DNA from: Paracentrotus lividus
Taxonomy: Eukaryota > Echinodermata > Echinoidea > Camarodonta > Echinidae
Direction of reading: 5' to 3'
DNA length: 64,000 nt
Assembly (NCBI GenBank): GCA_940671915.1
Contig: CALNVZ010000174.1
Span: forward strand, 16,919,150-16,983,149
The translations under genes and the position numbers were made by a program. Under the pieces are notes generated by a model that saw nothing but the letters and a program-made list of their open reading frames with translations, did no database searches and had not been told where the DNA came from. Below are positions 36,391 to 49,506 of this stretch, in pieces. The stretch's first letter is position 1; every line of letters begins with the position of its first letter.

Positions 36391-39300
36391 TTAAGAGCAA
36401 GAAGAATGGTTATTTCTTGAAGTTGAAGCACTTCTAAAGCACTCAGCAGATGACTAAATTGCCATTTTGCAAACACTCTTTTTTATTATCTTTTGAATAA
36501 CAACAAAATTATAAAAAAAACATAATGGCACATTATGCAATACCAAGACTTAAATGTACAGTACATACATTGTAGGTCAATGGCTTTGTATATAGAGTTC
36601 GTCTTACTTGCAAATGCAGATTTTGTGACTGTGCTTTTTAATAGTGAAAAAAAGTGTTGCAAAATTCAGGCACATATTCATGCCTGATTCTGCAATTCAA
36701 AACTTAAAACTTTAAAAGGGTATGTAAATCCCAGCAATTCTCCACAAGCATGGCCATGAATACCTTAATTCATTTCTATGTGGAAAAGATTCTTGCACAC
36801 GCTATGTAGCTGTCAGTGTTCACATACATGTAGCCAGCTCAATTGTCTTCGATTCATTGAACTTTCATCAGCCACGCTTCAATTCTTTGACCCCCAATTA
36901 GACAATATACCAATCAATAAAATCCAGTGCACTTTTTCAACACTGTGACTGACACCATGTCAGGTGAATCATGTGATAGTGTATTGACCCCGTTTTCCAG
37001 CTGGATATAGCCTGCCTGGTATACATACATGTAGCATGCTAGCTCATGTGATACCCTGCAGGGCGCCCTGCCTTGTGGTCATTCAAGCATGAATTAGTAA
37101 ACAGAACAAAAAAGACATGCACTTGAGTGGGTGTTTTCTACTACACATGAGTGCAAATTAGCAGCAAAAATCAATCAGGCTGAAATGCATGTTACTGTAT
37201 TTTCAGCAAACATTCTTAGCATATCTTTTATTCAATGTAAAAAAATCAATAATGAACACATTCTAAATCCATCAACTTTTCTGGATATACATGTATATGT
37301 ATGCTCTCATAACAGGTATGTGACCCTGAAAGTTTTCACTGGTGACAATATTCTAAGAATACAGACGAATAGACCAGTTTACTAACATATTCAAATTGTA
37401 TGCTTTTTATACAAAAGTTGTTCTTGACAACCTGAAAGCTTGCCTGAGGCTTGCATGATATAGCAACAACTAAAGTATGCAAACTGGATTCCATGTATTG
37501 TAGTTCATTCTTTTATTACAGTTTTTTGTAATACCTTATTACTATGTCGCCAGGAAAGAAACATGGATAAATTATGTATTGTTGGGATAGAAACCCCCAG
37601 CCTCAGGAAGCTTCTGTTGCCTCTGAAGCAATCATCAGGGATCTTATGGTAGGTCTGCAGTGTAGTGTAAATTTAGGCTGTAACTCAACTTAGGCTAATG
37701 GTTGACTTGTAACATCTAACTTTGGGAATACTGATGTATTGAAGCAAGTGGCTATTTATATAATTTAATGTAACCTTGATTTGTAAGCACTACAACTTAC
37801 ACAAAAAAATACATTAAAAATATAGGGAGGAAAATGTTCCTTGCGGTTTGATTGTACCAAGTTGAAATCAATGCTTAGGCGTCAAATAACCACACGTTTC
37901 ACAATCAGGAATAAAATCCTCTATCCAATGTGTGAGAACCATTCACAAGCCAACAGTCTCATAAAAGCCACGCTCGGAGTAACAACCACAATAGAACTCT
38001 AAAAGTTGAGAAATAAAGCAAAATAGAGGCTTTGATACAATGGGGGGGGGGAGGTGAAATCTTGGAGGGATAAAAAATGTGTTTTGTTAGAGTGTAGCTT
38101 TACAAATGTACAGTCACACAATCAATGTAACATGATGAAAAATGAGGGAGAGAGGGGAAATTCTGAAGGAAGAGCTCCGTGTTTTTGTTAACGTGTAGCC
38201 TTACATTCACAGGATCAATGTAAAGTGAGTCAATTTTTTTTCTGCAGGGCATGAGGCACTTTAGTGAGGAGAAAAGCTTTGGTGGTGAGTCACCAGTGAC
38301 ACAGATCTGTAGTCAGTGGCTTCTCATGGTTTGTAACATAAGTTAAAGTATTTTAAACACTACACTATAGCTCCAAGCATGTATTGTACCATCCATTAAA
38401 CGCTCCAAGCATGGCTTTAAATAGCAGATGATGTTTCTTTGATATATTGCTACATGTAGGCCTTTTTGTATCACAATTTGACAATACACATATCATCTGT
38501 TATCAGGATTTTCATAGATTATGTATGGTATTGCTACATTTATTGTAAATTTATTGTAATTTTAAAGATACAGGATAGAATTAATGTCTTTCCACAGGGC
38601 ATGGAGATGCAAAAAATAACAACATAATCTTAAGTTAACTGCCCTGTACGTAGTATTTAAAATTAACTCCAAAGGAATGACATTTATCTGTCATTTTCCC
38701 TGGAGTACTGAAAACCACTGCAATTTAGATTCTGAGCTGAGCAAATAGATTTAGAAAAGCTGTATTGACCAAGATGCGGAGTGACCAGTTGCCCGCATTA
38801 CCTGGCCATGAGGAATAACTTACAGTCCAGAGGAAATCACTTTATAATGGACATATCAAGTGAGCTAAACAAAGAATGAATGCAATATTATGTAATGCAG
38901 CATGCAATCTGTATCATTGACTTTGCCATGCACAAAAGCGTAGATTGCGCTTAATATGCATGCATAATAAACGCATTATTAACGTTCTAATCAATTGCCA
39001 TTACGCTATCAAAAATGATGTCGGTACTTTCATCTCATATTTCATTTAATCTCCCCAATACCCGGCTAAAAATTAAACTCATTCCATGCTCAATCCCAAA
39101 TTCTGTCGCGTTTTCTTTTCCAATCACAAAATTTGGCACAGATTGGGAGCAGTTTAGCTTGGATGATGAGTCATAGGCATGCATGTTAATAATGCATGTT
39201 TGGCCTGTACACACCACAAGAGCACGTCTTGTTTCGACACTCAACAGGGCTATGAGGGAATCTCCCTGCATGCAATCAAACCCCATTGCCTATGTGTCTT

Positions 39301-41481
39301 GAGGACCTCACACCACCCATGAATGATTCCTAAACTGACCAGCAGCCATGAACCTCATGAATACAAAATTATAAACCAACTCATCATCACATTCCAAATT
39401 CTGAGATGGGAAGGTAAATGAAAGTGCTTGTCTTCATCCCTTTTCCCCTTCCCTATTTACCCGAAAATAGAGTATTTTAGATCCCGTTAACAAATATATA
39501 GGCTACCAATATATTTCCTATCCAAAACTTATAGAAAGATAATCAGGAAATTCCCATTTTTCAGAATTTATTTTTAAAAATTTGTTATCATAGCATAAGT
39601 ATATCAAGCACAAAAGTTGTCATCTATCCATTCTACATTTTTTTTTTATGTATGATATCTTAAGGGCAAAAACCAAAAACTATAAATCATTCTGGACAAC
39701 AGAATCAATAGAGTTTACAGGGTAAAAGAAAGTTGATTTTCATCTGAGGCAACTGCACTTTTATACTGTGTTGGAAAAATGTACATTGTTGCTGTACCGT
39801 TAATGCAAGCAAAACACTTTCACATCTCTAAGGTCAATCTATAATTACAGGCTGAAAAATATTACTTTGAAGTTGGACAAAAACATCACAGTTTGAGCTA
39901 AAACAGAAACACCCTAAAGTTGCCCCCTGTCACTTGTTACTTCATAAAAGCTTCATCAGATTCCAAGAGAGGAATGTTGTAGATTACTGGAGGAAAAATA
40001 CCAAAATAGAATTCAATCCGTAGCAATGTGAGAAAGAAAAAAAATAATGGAATTGCCCTGGCTACAGAGAATTTAAACTCCAAAGATTAGGTTTCATATA
40101 CAATTTGGCCTCAGCAAGTGGATTCATATTTGGCCCTGTCAAATATTAGTCTGCAAATACACACTTGATTCTATCAATCAAGATTTTTCATCATGATATA
40201 TTAAATGCCATTAATACCTACTACAAACCGAATGTACATGTACCTGCAGTTGTGAGCATTAATTGTCTCAGGTAATAAGTGCTCATTTTACCTAAAGCAT
40301 TGCTGACACAAAAGGTGCAAATCATGGGCGCCCACCAAAATTGCAAAATTGAAACATGGGCCACATGCACAAATTTCTGTGAAGTGTGATGCTGACCTGT
40401 TTGCAAAAAGTCAATATGGAGCCCTACTACAATGTACATGCATGTCTTATAAATACATTGTACATATACATGTATGGGTATTTCAGAATCATGTCTTTGA
40501 TAATTCTACTATTCATACTATTGAAACACACTTGAATAATGAGACTAGCACAGTGTGTATATCTGCAGGCTCTCGCTTCTGCTTGACCTTAAATTCACAG
40601 GTTAGGTCAGGACATGGCATGCTATCAGACTGATCTTACCAGGGCTATATCTCTACTGCATCTCACAAGAAAAATTATTATCCATAATAAAAAGCAACCA
40701 CAAATATACAACCTGTACCTTGCACTGGTGAAGTCATAAATCTGAGTTATTGGTACCAGAGGGTTTTATAGGTCCTACCCCTAGAGATGGAAATTACACA
40801 TTATGATTTGCATGATTGTTGCAGTAGGGTTCCTCACAATTTGATTTTCATATAGGCATTTTTTCCATTTACTGAGCACTTCCAAAGTTCTCTTGGACTA
40901 TGGAATTTATCAAAGCACTGAAGACCTAACATTTAAGCATACATGTATGGCAGCTCCATGAAAGTATTTCCCTATGGAATCATGAGGTGTGTATTGTCTA
41001 CATGTAGTCACTCTATACTTCAAATTGTCCACTATGCCTCATGAACCTGTAAAGTAGGATTAGCCGCCCGAATGACTTTACCTGAAGTGTAGTACATAAT
41101 TATACAACATGTACAGGGCGATTCCACACTAGAACTTGAAAAAATGCCAAAATTAAAATATTCTTTCAACTAATCATAAGTAGTGTAATATTTTACTCTG
41201 ATACCTAAACTTCATGGAAATTACAATTTTTTTTTCCAAAGTGAAGTCGGAAATGGATTTTTTTGGGGAAAACGGTGGAATTTTCAATTTTCATAAATCT
41301 TACTGATTAACAGGTCGAAAACAAAAACTGCTTCCAACCACTATAGAAAGAGCCCAAGAATATTAAAAAGTAGTACAAGTCAGTGGATTAATGTATCATG
41401 GATGGCTCCAAATAATTTTTAAAACATTGTTATGATGCTTAATGGGGTGAGTAATGATTATTCCGAACCTGTTTTTGGCAA

Positions 41482-41698
41482 TGTCCCGTACGACACATGG
41501 AAATGCAAAAGTTTTGACCACACTTTTGATTTTGATGTTGCAATCTTGCTATTTCAGTTTCTCTATCTTTGACCCATGGGTAATCAATTGATCCTATTAA
41601 GGATATAAAATCCGCCCTTCATTTGTCAATAAATGGCATTTTAAAGTTGTCCCGTACGACACACAATGTGTCGTACGGGACATGTCCCGTACGCCACA
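41482..41698. repeat. Left cluster of TGTCCCGTACGACACA motif (4 copies)
   Basis: Copies at 41482-41497 (+), 41648-41663 (+), 41667-41682 (-) and 41683-41698 (+, one mismatch). The last three are nearly contiguous and include a head-to-head pair, so this stretch can form a cruciform. The motif is a quasi-palindrome around CGTACG. Confidence 0.9.
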
Positions 41699-43101
41699 CC
41701 ATATATATTGCATTTCATTGGGTATGTTTTGATTACTACAAAGTCCACAAACTCTATAAGTAGGTCTATTTGAATTGAAACAAATTGAAGTGACATTAAT
41801 TGAAATTGAATAGGCCTTTGTTTATCTCTAGTGAACATGAAATATGTGATTCCCACCATTTTAACTGACTTCAAATACATGTATTCCATTGTGAAGGCTT
41901 TCAGCGGTACCGGTGATTTTCACTGGTCAAAGCTTTTAGACACAGGGTGCTAATTGATGTTTACCTTTTTTTTTCATACCACCCCTTTTCTGTTAATGGT
42001 ATAATTATGGAAAAGTCCACCCTTATTTCAAGTTGGTTGATGAAATACAGTAAAGTTTGACAGAGTTAGAACTTTCTTCTCACAAGAAAAAAAAAAAAAA
42101 AAATTCTGAATGGCAGGAACTTTAGTACTTTCCTTTTACCATTTATTAATTATGATAGACAATATAATTCTCACATGTGTCTTAAGAGATATTGGACTGT
42201 ATATGAAGTGATCTGGATTCTTGCCAAACTTTTTTATTTTTAATTTAATATAATTTATATTATTCATTTATTTTCAATTATCTATATCAGCCTGTGGGGG
42301 GGGGGGGTTATAGGCAAATTGTTACACTTCTATTTGCTCATTTCTGAAGAAATGAAAATAAATAACCTACCAAAACCATATATTAGTACAGAGGTATATA
42401 TCAAGGAATCCTATGGATGACAAAAAAATCACCAAAATGCCTAATTAGCATAATTTATGCAAATTAGCCCTTTTTGCAAAAAAAAAAAAAACATCTGAAG
42501 AATCGATTGTCTGTTACTCGTTACACTTTGCATACTTATGGTGAAATATGTCTCTGGGAATGCATGGATTAGAACTTTAAATTAAGTTTAGTTTTGTGGT
42601 AATAATGTCATGAATATATAATTATCTAAAAACAATAAAATACAAAAGAAAAAAATTTCATAAAAAAAAATAGAATTTGTTCGAAATTCAAATCCATACA
42701 TTCCCCAGACATATGTTTGGAGAACATCTGTGCAAAAAAAAAAAATGGAGTAATTTGTGTGTAAGTATTCAGTAGATTTTGTTTTGGACAAAAAGGGCTA
42801 ATTTGCATAAATTGCAGAAAACAAGTGACAAGTAATGATAATACCAATAACTATAATTTATGGTATCATCATCATTGTCACTTGCCATTCCCACTTTTCA
42901 AGTTTAGGTATGCATCTTCTTCACTTCATTTCCCCTTCCTTTTTATTCCTTTTCATATTTTGCGCCCTTAAAGTTCCCCCGGGGGCACCTGCCCCCCCCC
43001 CAGATACTCCACTGATTGCCCTGCATGCCTTGTTGCGGATACAAAAGAGAAATTGGGGTAATGCTTCGTTTTTGATTGACATAAAGCACTGTTATACAGG
43101 C

Positions 43102-43699
43102 TGGCCCGTATGACACATCAATGGTGTCCCGTACGACACACAACATTATTCATGATATATTGACAGAACTATTCAAGAATAGATGCTTTCTAACATGATA
43201 ACTGCCCTTTAGTTTCATAGGATTATCATTATTATCAGACAAATTAATTGATTTAAGAAGATAATCGAGACAAAAATTAAGAAAGTATAGCCCTCATTCA
43301 AGATGTCCCGTACGACACATTTTGCATGTCCCGTACGCACAATGTTTCTTGAAACTATAATTTGCTTTATTTATCTGTAATACTTATTTTGCAAAAATTT
43401 TATATTTCTGTTCTTTGGTAACTGAAGATCAAAATTTAGTTCAGTTTTATTTAAATTTCCTGTGAACCTCACAGACTTTTGAACACAAACTTAAGGCTTC
43501 CAAAAAGTCACCTTTTCTGCGTCCCGTACGACACATTACTATTTCAATCTCTAGTTTACAGGATTTGTATTCATCAAATCAAGTCTTTTCTTTTACCATT
43601 CTGGTAGTACTTGACAATGACCAATCAGTTACTGGAATATTTTTTGTTTTTTATTGTCGAAAAGCTGTCAAATGTTCTCTAAATGTCCCGTACGACACG
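43102..43699 (+). repeat. Right cluster of TGTCCCGTACGACACA motif (6 copies)
   Basis: Copies start at 43102 (two mismatches), 43125, 43304, 43327 (one-base deletion), 43520 (first base changed) and 43684 (last base changed). All are on the plus strand. The last copy lies 13 bases from the element end. Intervening sequence is not conserved between copies. Confidence 0.9.
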
Positions 43700-45767
43700 T
43701 ATGGAATCGCCCTACAGTATTGTGTATAGGCCTTCCTATGAGAATTGCAAACTGACTAAAAACCTTACAATAATCTCAGCTTTTGTGATCCACAGTAACT
43801 TTCTATCACAGATGTTCCTGATTTGTTTCATTTGGGGGTCCAGGCATCAAGCCCATCTGTATGCTACGAGGTACCTTTATCATATCGTAGCTTCAAGCCC
43901 AAAAATAATAAAATACCAACTATGCATGAAGCATATTCTGGAATTACAACCAAATACAGTCATGCATATTTGGTGTTTGGTTGAAGATCATGGGTGAAAG
44001 CATAGTATCAATCCCTGTTTACAAGGTCTCCATGAAGCATGAAGAGAAGTCATGTATCAACAAGGATTATCACTACTGATTCAGGAAGCGCATTACATGG
44101 GTTTATCTGATCTTGACAGGGTTTGGTGTTAGTATCGCCTCCATCTTTATCTGGATGTTTCACAGGGTAGAGACAGGAAATCCACCAGAAGTGTGTCATC
44201 AACTTTCTTGCTTTGCTCAATATCAATATATTGATACCCTAGATGCTTGTTTTTAATTGGCTTCATCTTACAGTGTACATATAATTTTTTTTTTAATAAA
44301 TCAAAAATACACCCAGGATAAAGGCAACACCTTATAAAAACTGAACTTCATATATTTTGAGTATTTCATGGTCCATGTTCACTGTTCAATGTAATGAAAA
44401 AACTAAGGCCTAAGCATTGTTGGGGATCTCATGAAATGGGTTTCTATCATTTCCTTGTTCAAGAAGAGAAGTCTATGACTAAAACAGAAATATAACAAGT
44501 TGTTCTTCAATTTGATTAACCATACAAGACTCCAACAAAGTTATATTTACCAAAAAAAAATACAAATGGAATAGATTTCTAGATAGAAAGCATTCATTAT
44601 GGGCTCACAAAAACATTTTCATCAAATAGTTATTCAGCATTTCTTTGAGAGCAACATTGTGCGATTGCTGCTTTGTGAAGGCAAACTTAGTTGTGCATGT
44701 CTTGTGAGCAAAAGCTGCAGTCGGTGATTGAAATTATAGCGAAAACTGAGTAATTTGATACATGGTTGCTGGTGCTCCATACAATGTGCAATAAATTACT
44801 GGAAGGATCACCTCATAGGAAATCAACCAGGTCTCGAGAATTTCTAGCCCCAATAAATCCATTGTTATCAAAATTGATTAATTTTCTTTTAAAAGTAAAA
44901 TTTGCAGTGACAGTAGAATAAGATATTCTTGATAAAATTTACCATCTGTTAATGCTCAAATCATATTTCTGAAAGCAAAGACTTGGTATATCACAACCCC
45001 ACCATATTCTGCTTTGCCAATTCAACTTTGGCAATGTGAAACTTCCTATAAGGCTACAATTTCAATATTGAATTTTTTTTTTTTTTTTTTTTAATCTTTC
45101 GAACAATGGCAAAAGATGAAGAAAAAAAATCATTAAATACAGAACATTGGTTATGTGTACCATAATGTGCACATCATATTTGTACTCAGTGTTCTTCTAA
45201 CATAGCAATTCGTGTTAACTTTTCTTCTACAAAAAGAAAATTTGAAAATTTAGCAGTGTTAAGGAAATAAGGTATTGAAAAAGTATAACATACCGGAGGA
45301 AATATCAGATTCGAAGGGTTCCTGTTTTTCTAAGAAGGCATCTACTTACCAAATAGAGAATATAAAATTAATTAATTATATGAAAAAGATGAATCTCTAC
45401 ACAGTAACTTCAGAACTAATTCCTGCTGCCAAAATATGAACGCATGTAATAACAGAACCTGAGCATTAGTTGTTACAACAAATATGAGACATCTGTACAG
45501 TAAACATCTTGCATTGAAATTACTACCTGGATCTCAATGACAAGTAATGAATACTGACAAATAAAATGAAGTTGATAAATAAAATTTTCGTAGTTACAGA
45601 AATCTGATTTAATCATCATGAGGCACTAGCCCCCAATTGTCCCTAACAGTATAAGGTACATTAAAAAGGTTATTTCATTAATTAGTTTAATTCCAAAATA
45701 AAGCCAATTTGTTATAACCCATAATTTAATCAATTGAACATCAAAGGTGTTAAGATTTTTTACTCAC

Positions 45768-45936
45768 CAGAAACCTGAACTGTCTTGCGCATTAAATCTC
45801 CAATAGATATATTTCCTTCGATACCAGAAACGGTGACCTCCGTCTCCAGATTAGTGATGTAGATGGTAAGATCCCAAGTTCCATCTGCATATCTCCCATC
45901 CGGGAGAGTAAACTTGTACCCTTCCCGGTTCGTCAT
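45768..45936 (-). CDS. FERMT2: Kindlin (fermitin) coding exon 1: N-terminus and start of F0
   Basis: Encodes MTNREGYKFTLPDGRYADGT, then WDLTIYITNLETEVTVSGIE, then GNISIGDLMRKTVQVSG, ending at donor GTGAGTA (45761-45767) in phase 1. YADGTWxLxVxVTDLxxxVTLxVxGxxHIGxxMxKxV is the start of kindlin F0, so identity is clear. I chose the ATG at 45936. It has A at -3, gives a family-like N-terminus, and follows a possible acceptor (pyrimidine-rich sequence ending GATCCAG, placing the exon edge at 45947). An in-frame ATG at 45990 would add 18 residues but has C at -3 and would lie in the intron if that acceptor is used. With exons 2 and 3 this gives about 263 residues of a ~680-residue protein. The PH domain and F2-F3 are outside the window. 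Confidence 0.9.
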
Positions 45937-45947
45937 GATTCCAAAAT

Positions 45948-47240
45948 CTGGATCGTAAGATGAAGATACAAGAATACCAGTTAGTTTCATTTGTTTACTT
46001 CAATTAATTTTATGGAGCCACAGTGCACAAAAAAAAACTCTTAAAACACAGATTCACTGCCCTGAAATCTGGCAATAGCCTATAAAACTTGCATTCTTGT
46101 CAATCTCTATTCATGTACATGTACATGTAGAATTTTAGTACAAACAAGGTATTAAATATGGTACATGTAAACGTACATGCAAACTGTCCACAATTTTTAA
46201 TACACCAACAAATCATGCTGTAGACACAATCAGCAATTATTACTAAATAAACAAAATTACAGATCCCTTACAACAATCAACTTCTATAAGTACATCAAAC
46301 TTAGGGATTAGCAACAGAAAGTAAAAGTTACATGTCTTATGGCTTGACGACTGAATTAAAACTGTGTGCACACGATACACATGTTTCTACAGTAGATAAT
46401 GTGACTATAAAATGAATAATGTCCTGTTCACTTCCCTGTTGCTCTCTGATTAGACACAATATACAGCTATAGATCTAGATCCATATGTACGTACACCATG
46501 AAAGCTAAAACTTCAACATAGAATGTTTCCAAAATTTCTTACCCATAATTACCACTTGCTGTATACAACAGCAGGACGTTCCTCCTATAAAAACTGCATG
46601 CGAATGACTACAACGAATACCAGACAAGCCCTATATATCCTACGTTATTATCTACACGTCGCACGCCCAACAGGCAATATACACCAGCTATATGTAGGAA
46701 GTGGACGTGTTTCGATCTATATTAAGTATACGATCGATGATCCGTTGTTCTATCATTACACTTCCTGCAAAACAACCACTTTTTTTTAACTCCAAGTACA
46801 GCACTCAGATGTCAGAGTAGTAACTGTGACAACTTCCTGGAAGAAGAAGGGTGGTAATTTCAGCTGTCACATAAGTTTGGGGGAGGTATTAAAGATGATC
46901 ATGTTATATTGACAGTTTCTTGAATTGGGTTAGTTTTAAATGTTTATGGCAAAACACACATGTACCACTTCAATAATGACAGTTTAAAATCAATTAATAG
47001 TTCAAGTAAAAAAATTATTTAAAGAATTAAAAAAAACTATTCCAAGTACTCAGCATCATATAAGAATATGAAACTATAAATTAAGTTTGCTATAATTATA
47101 GGGAAATTCCACCCTGGAATTGGAATTTGATTTTTTTTTTTTTTCCTTCTTCTTCTTCTTCTTCTTCTTCTTCTTCTTTTTCTTGAGCAGTTTGAACAAT
47201 ATTGATCAAAGAACAACAGAGTTCTAAATATCTTTTAAAG
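45948..47240. other. Upstream of kindlin exon 1; no gene seen
   Basis: Probable 5'-UTR intron on the minus strand. Contains TACATGTA-type repeats near 46110-46130 and a TTC microsatellite near 47145-47178. The plus-strand open frame at 46523-46789 shows no recognisable domain. Confidence 0.45.
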
Positions 47241-47244
47241 TTTT

Positions 47245-48400
47245 GATTTTGGTATCTGGGTGTATATCCCACCGCTGACACCATGTCTTGATGGGTGACA
47301 CCATGTCTTGATGGGTGACACTTTGGTTTTCAGCACCATTCATCTCAATGGTATGGGTGTGTATCCAACTGTCGACACCATGTTTTGATTGGTGCATTTA
47401 CATATATCATATACACTTTGGTTTTCAGCACCAGTCATCTCAATGGTATGGGTGTGTATCCCACTGCTGACACCATGTTTTCATGGGTGCATGACACTTT
47501 GGTTTTAGGCACCAGTCATCTCAATGGTATAGGTGTGTATCCCACTGCTGACACCATGTTTGGATTGGTGCATTTATAGACGAATTCGGTTTGAGTGATG
47601 TTTTATCTTGTGGCAGCCATAGCTGGGGGGCTTCCAGTAAGCGCAACAAAGGAAAATGCACATATGCGCATGAATAAGCGCACCTGGCTCAATGCAAACC
47701 CAATGGAAGCCCCCCAGCTACATGGCGGGCAAGTATAGAGGGCTCACTTCCATGAAACGCTGCCCAAATTCGTCTATAGGACATTTTGGTTTTCAGCACC
47801 AGTCATCCCAGTGGTATAGGTGTGTATCCCACTGCTCACACCATGTTTTGATTAGTGCATTTACATGTACATATCACTTCGGTTTATGGCACCATTCATT
47901 TCAATACCGACCATAGGTGTGTATCCCACTGCTGACACCATATTATGTTTTGATTTACTTTGCATCTATAGGACACTTTGGTTTTCAGCACCAGTCATCT
48001 CAATTGTATGGGTGTGTATCCCACTGATGACACCATATTTTGATTGGGGCATCTACATGTACATAACACCTCGGTTTATGGCACCATTCATTTCAGTACC
48101 GACCATGGCCAATTTACTTTGCATCTCAAGAACACTTTGGTTTTAGCACCAATCATTTCAAATGGTATGAATTTTTTATGCCACCACCGACACCATTATG
48201 TTTTAATTGGTGCATAGGACACTTTGTTTTTCAGCACCAATCATCTAAATAGTAGGGGTGTGTATCCCACTGCTGACACCATATTTTGTTTTGATTTACA
48301 GTGCATCTGTAGGACACCTTGCTTTCTACAAAAGTCATTTCAATGGTATGGGTTTGTATCCCACCATTGCAAACCCAATTATGTTTTGATAGGTGCATAG
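47245..48400 (+). repeat. Degenerate minisatellite, ~80-100-bp unit, about ten copies
   Basis: Copies share CTTTGGTTTTCAGCACCAGT, CATCTCAATGGTATGGGTGT, GTATCCCACTGCTGACACCA and a TTGATTGGTGCAT tail. Starts fall near 47321, 47415, 47497, 47784, 47876, 47975, 48070, 48135, 48222 and 48317. Unit length varies because of indels and partial units. Reading frames through it are not conserved. The array is interrupted by the MITE at 47579-47774. Confidence 0.85.
47579..47774. mobile_element. 196-bp MITE inserted in a minisatellite unit, TATA target duplication
   Basis: Ends GACGAATTCGG and (complement) GACGAATTTGG are flanked by TATA at 47575-47578 and 47775-47778. Removing the element and one TATA restores CATTTATAGGACA, matching an uninterrupted unit near 47963-47975 (CATCTATAGGACA). 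A second inverted pair, AGCTGGGGGGCTTCCA, lies further in from each end. No coding capacity. Confidence 0.85.
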
Positions 48401-49506
48401 TTGGAGTAAAATATTTCCTTAATTCAGGAAATTTTCTGAGAAAGTGGCATCTCTGATACACTTACTAACTGACTTACCATCATCTTTTGCATCTTTATTA
48501 CAATACATTATATATAAAATTGAGGAAGTAGACTATGTTTCGCACTTTTAACATAATTTTATAGGGCACAAATATGCACTCCTTATTAAGCTTTAAAACT
48601 AATCCTATAAATTAATAAATAATTTGTATAAAATAAAATCAATTTAATTAGGTGCAAAGATCCAGATACTTCTAAGTTGATAAGGAAATATATTTTTGAA
48701 AGTAGAAGTGTAAAAGAGTGATTTCCTGTAATAAAGACATTATTTAAATCACACCAAAAGACTGGAGAGGGGTTTACACCTCCCACATAAAGCAAACATT
48801 ATTGTTTGTAATTAAACCAAAACAAACATAATTTTGTATCCTTAATATTTCAAATTAATCCAGGGAAAATAAATTGACAATTTATTGATAAAGCCATAGA
48901 GCCTATATTATCTTATCCTATCACTATCAGTATCAAGCCAAGCCAAGGTCGTGCTCCGAATATATACCTGGAGCTTTATAGTCAAGATTCTTTTTTCAGA
49001 ACTTCTCATTTACAATCTTACTAAAGCTAAGGCATAGTCTAGGCTGTAAATTATTGAATGTCAATCAAGCATAATTGAATGCCAAATCAAGCAGTAGCAG
49101 GAGGATCGAGACTGACTCACTGAGTGAATATGATTATTTGATTGCCTTGACTCGGCTACCTTTTGCAAGTCACTCATCATGCTCATTCCATTATGAACGA
49201 TGATTTTCATTGGGAAAACATATCTCTCAAAATAATACAAAGGTAAATATGGACCTAGTGTAGATTATTACTTATTTTCCAATCAATGATGATGAGCAAG
49301 AATGATTGGACAACACTGATACGCCGGTCATAGGTGACTGGATTGCGGAAATTCCAGCCGCAGTCATACACTCCCACATTTACCATCACCATTTATGGCA
49401 ATAGCCAATAGAGTATGTTTACAACGGCGTGTGATCGGCATGAACAAAAGGCAACGTTACACTTCGCAACTTGATAAAATTCGAAAATTATAGAACATCA
49501 GTTTAC
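48401..49506. other. No recognised feature
   Basis: AT-rich sequence, presumed kindlin 5' intron on the minus strand. No repeat or exon recognised. Confidence 0.4.

Larger units (their letters stand above)
41116..43712. mobile_element. 2.6-kb nonautonomous element with 16-bp iterated motif and TACA target duplication
   Basis: Ends GGGCGATTCCACAC and (complement of right end) GGGCGATTCCATAC are flanked by TACA at 41112-41115 and 43713-43716. The element holds ten copies of TGTCCCGTACGACACA or near variants. Four lie at 41482-41698 and six at 43102-43699, with none in the middle 1.4 kb. A nested inverted pair built on AATTTATGCAAATTAGCCC lies near 42455-42815. No transposase frame is recognised. 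A four-base duplication is known for several superfamilies (for example Sola and Chapaev), and assignment is open. Confidence 0.8.
29165..45767 (-). other. Kindlin first coding intron (16,603 bp)
   Basis: Phase 1 intron with donor GTGAGTA (complement of 45761-45767) and acceptor CTGTACAG. It is filled with transposons listed separately (30594-30856, 31382-32075, 35239-36390, 41116-43712) and simple repeats. No additional kindlin coding exon is needed, since exon 1 joins exon 2 in frame. Stretches 29165-30590, 32080-35230, 36400-41110 and 43717-45767 show no gene, although a roughly 115-bp imperfect direct duplication lies at about 38040-38230. Confidence 0.85.

Noticed and set aside
47245..48400. 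CRISPR array
   Set aside because: Repeats are long, degenerate and directly adjacent in eukaryotic intronic DNA. This is a minisatellite.
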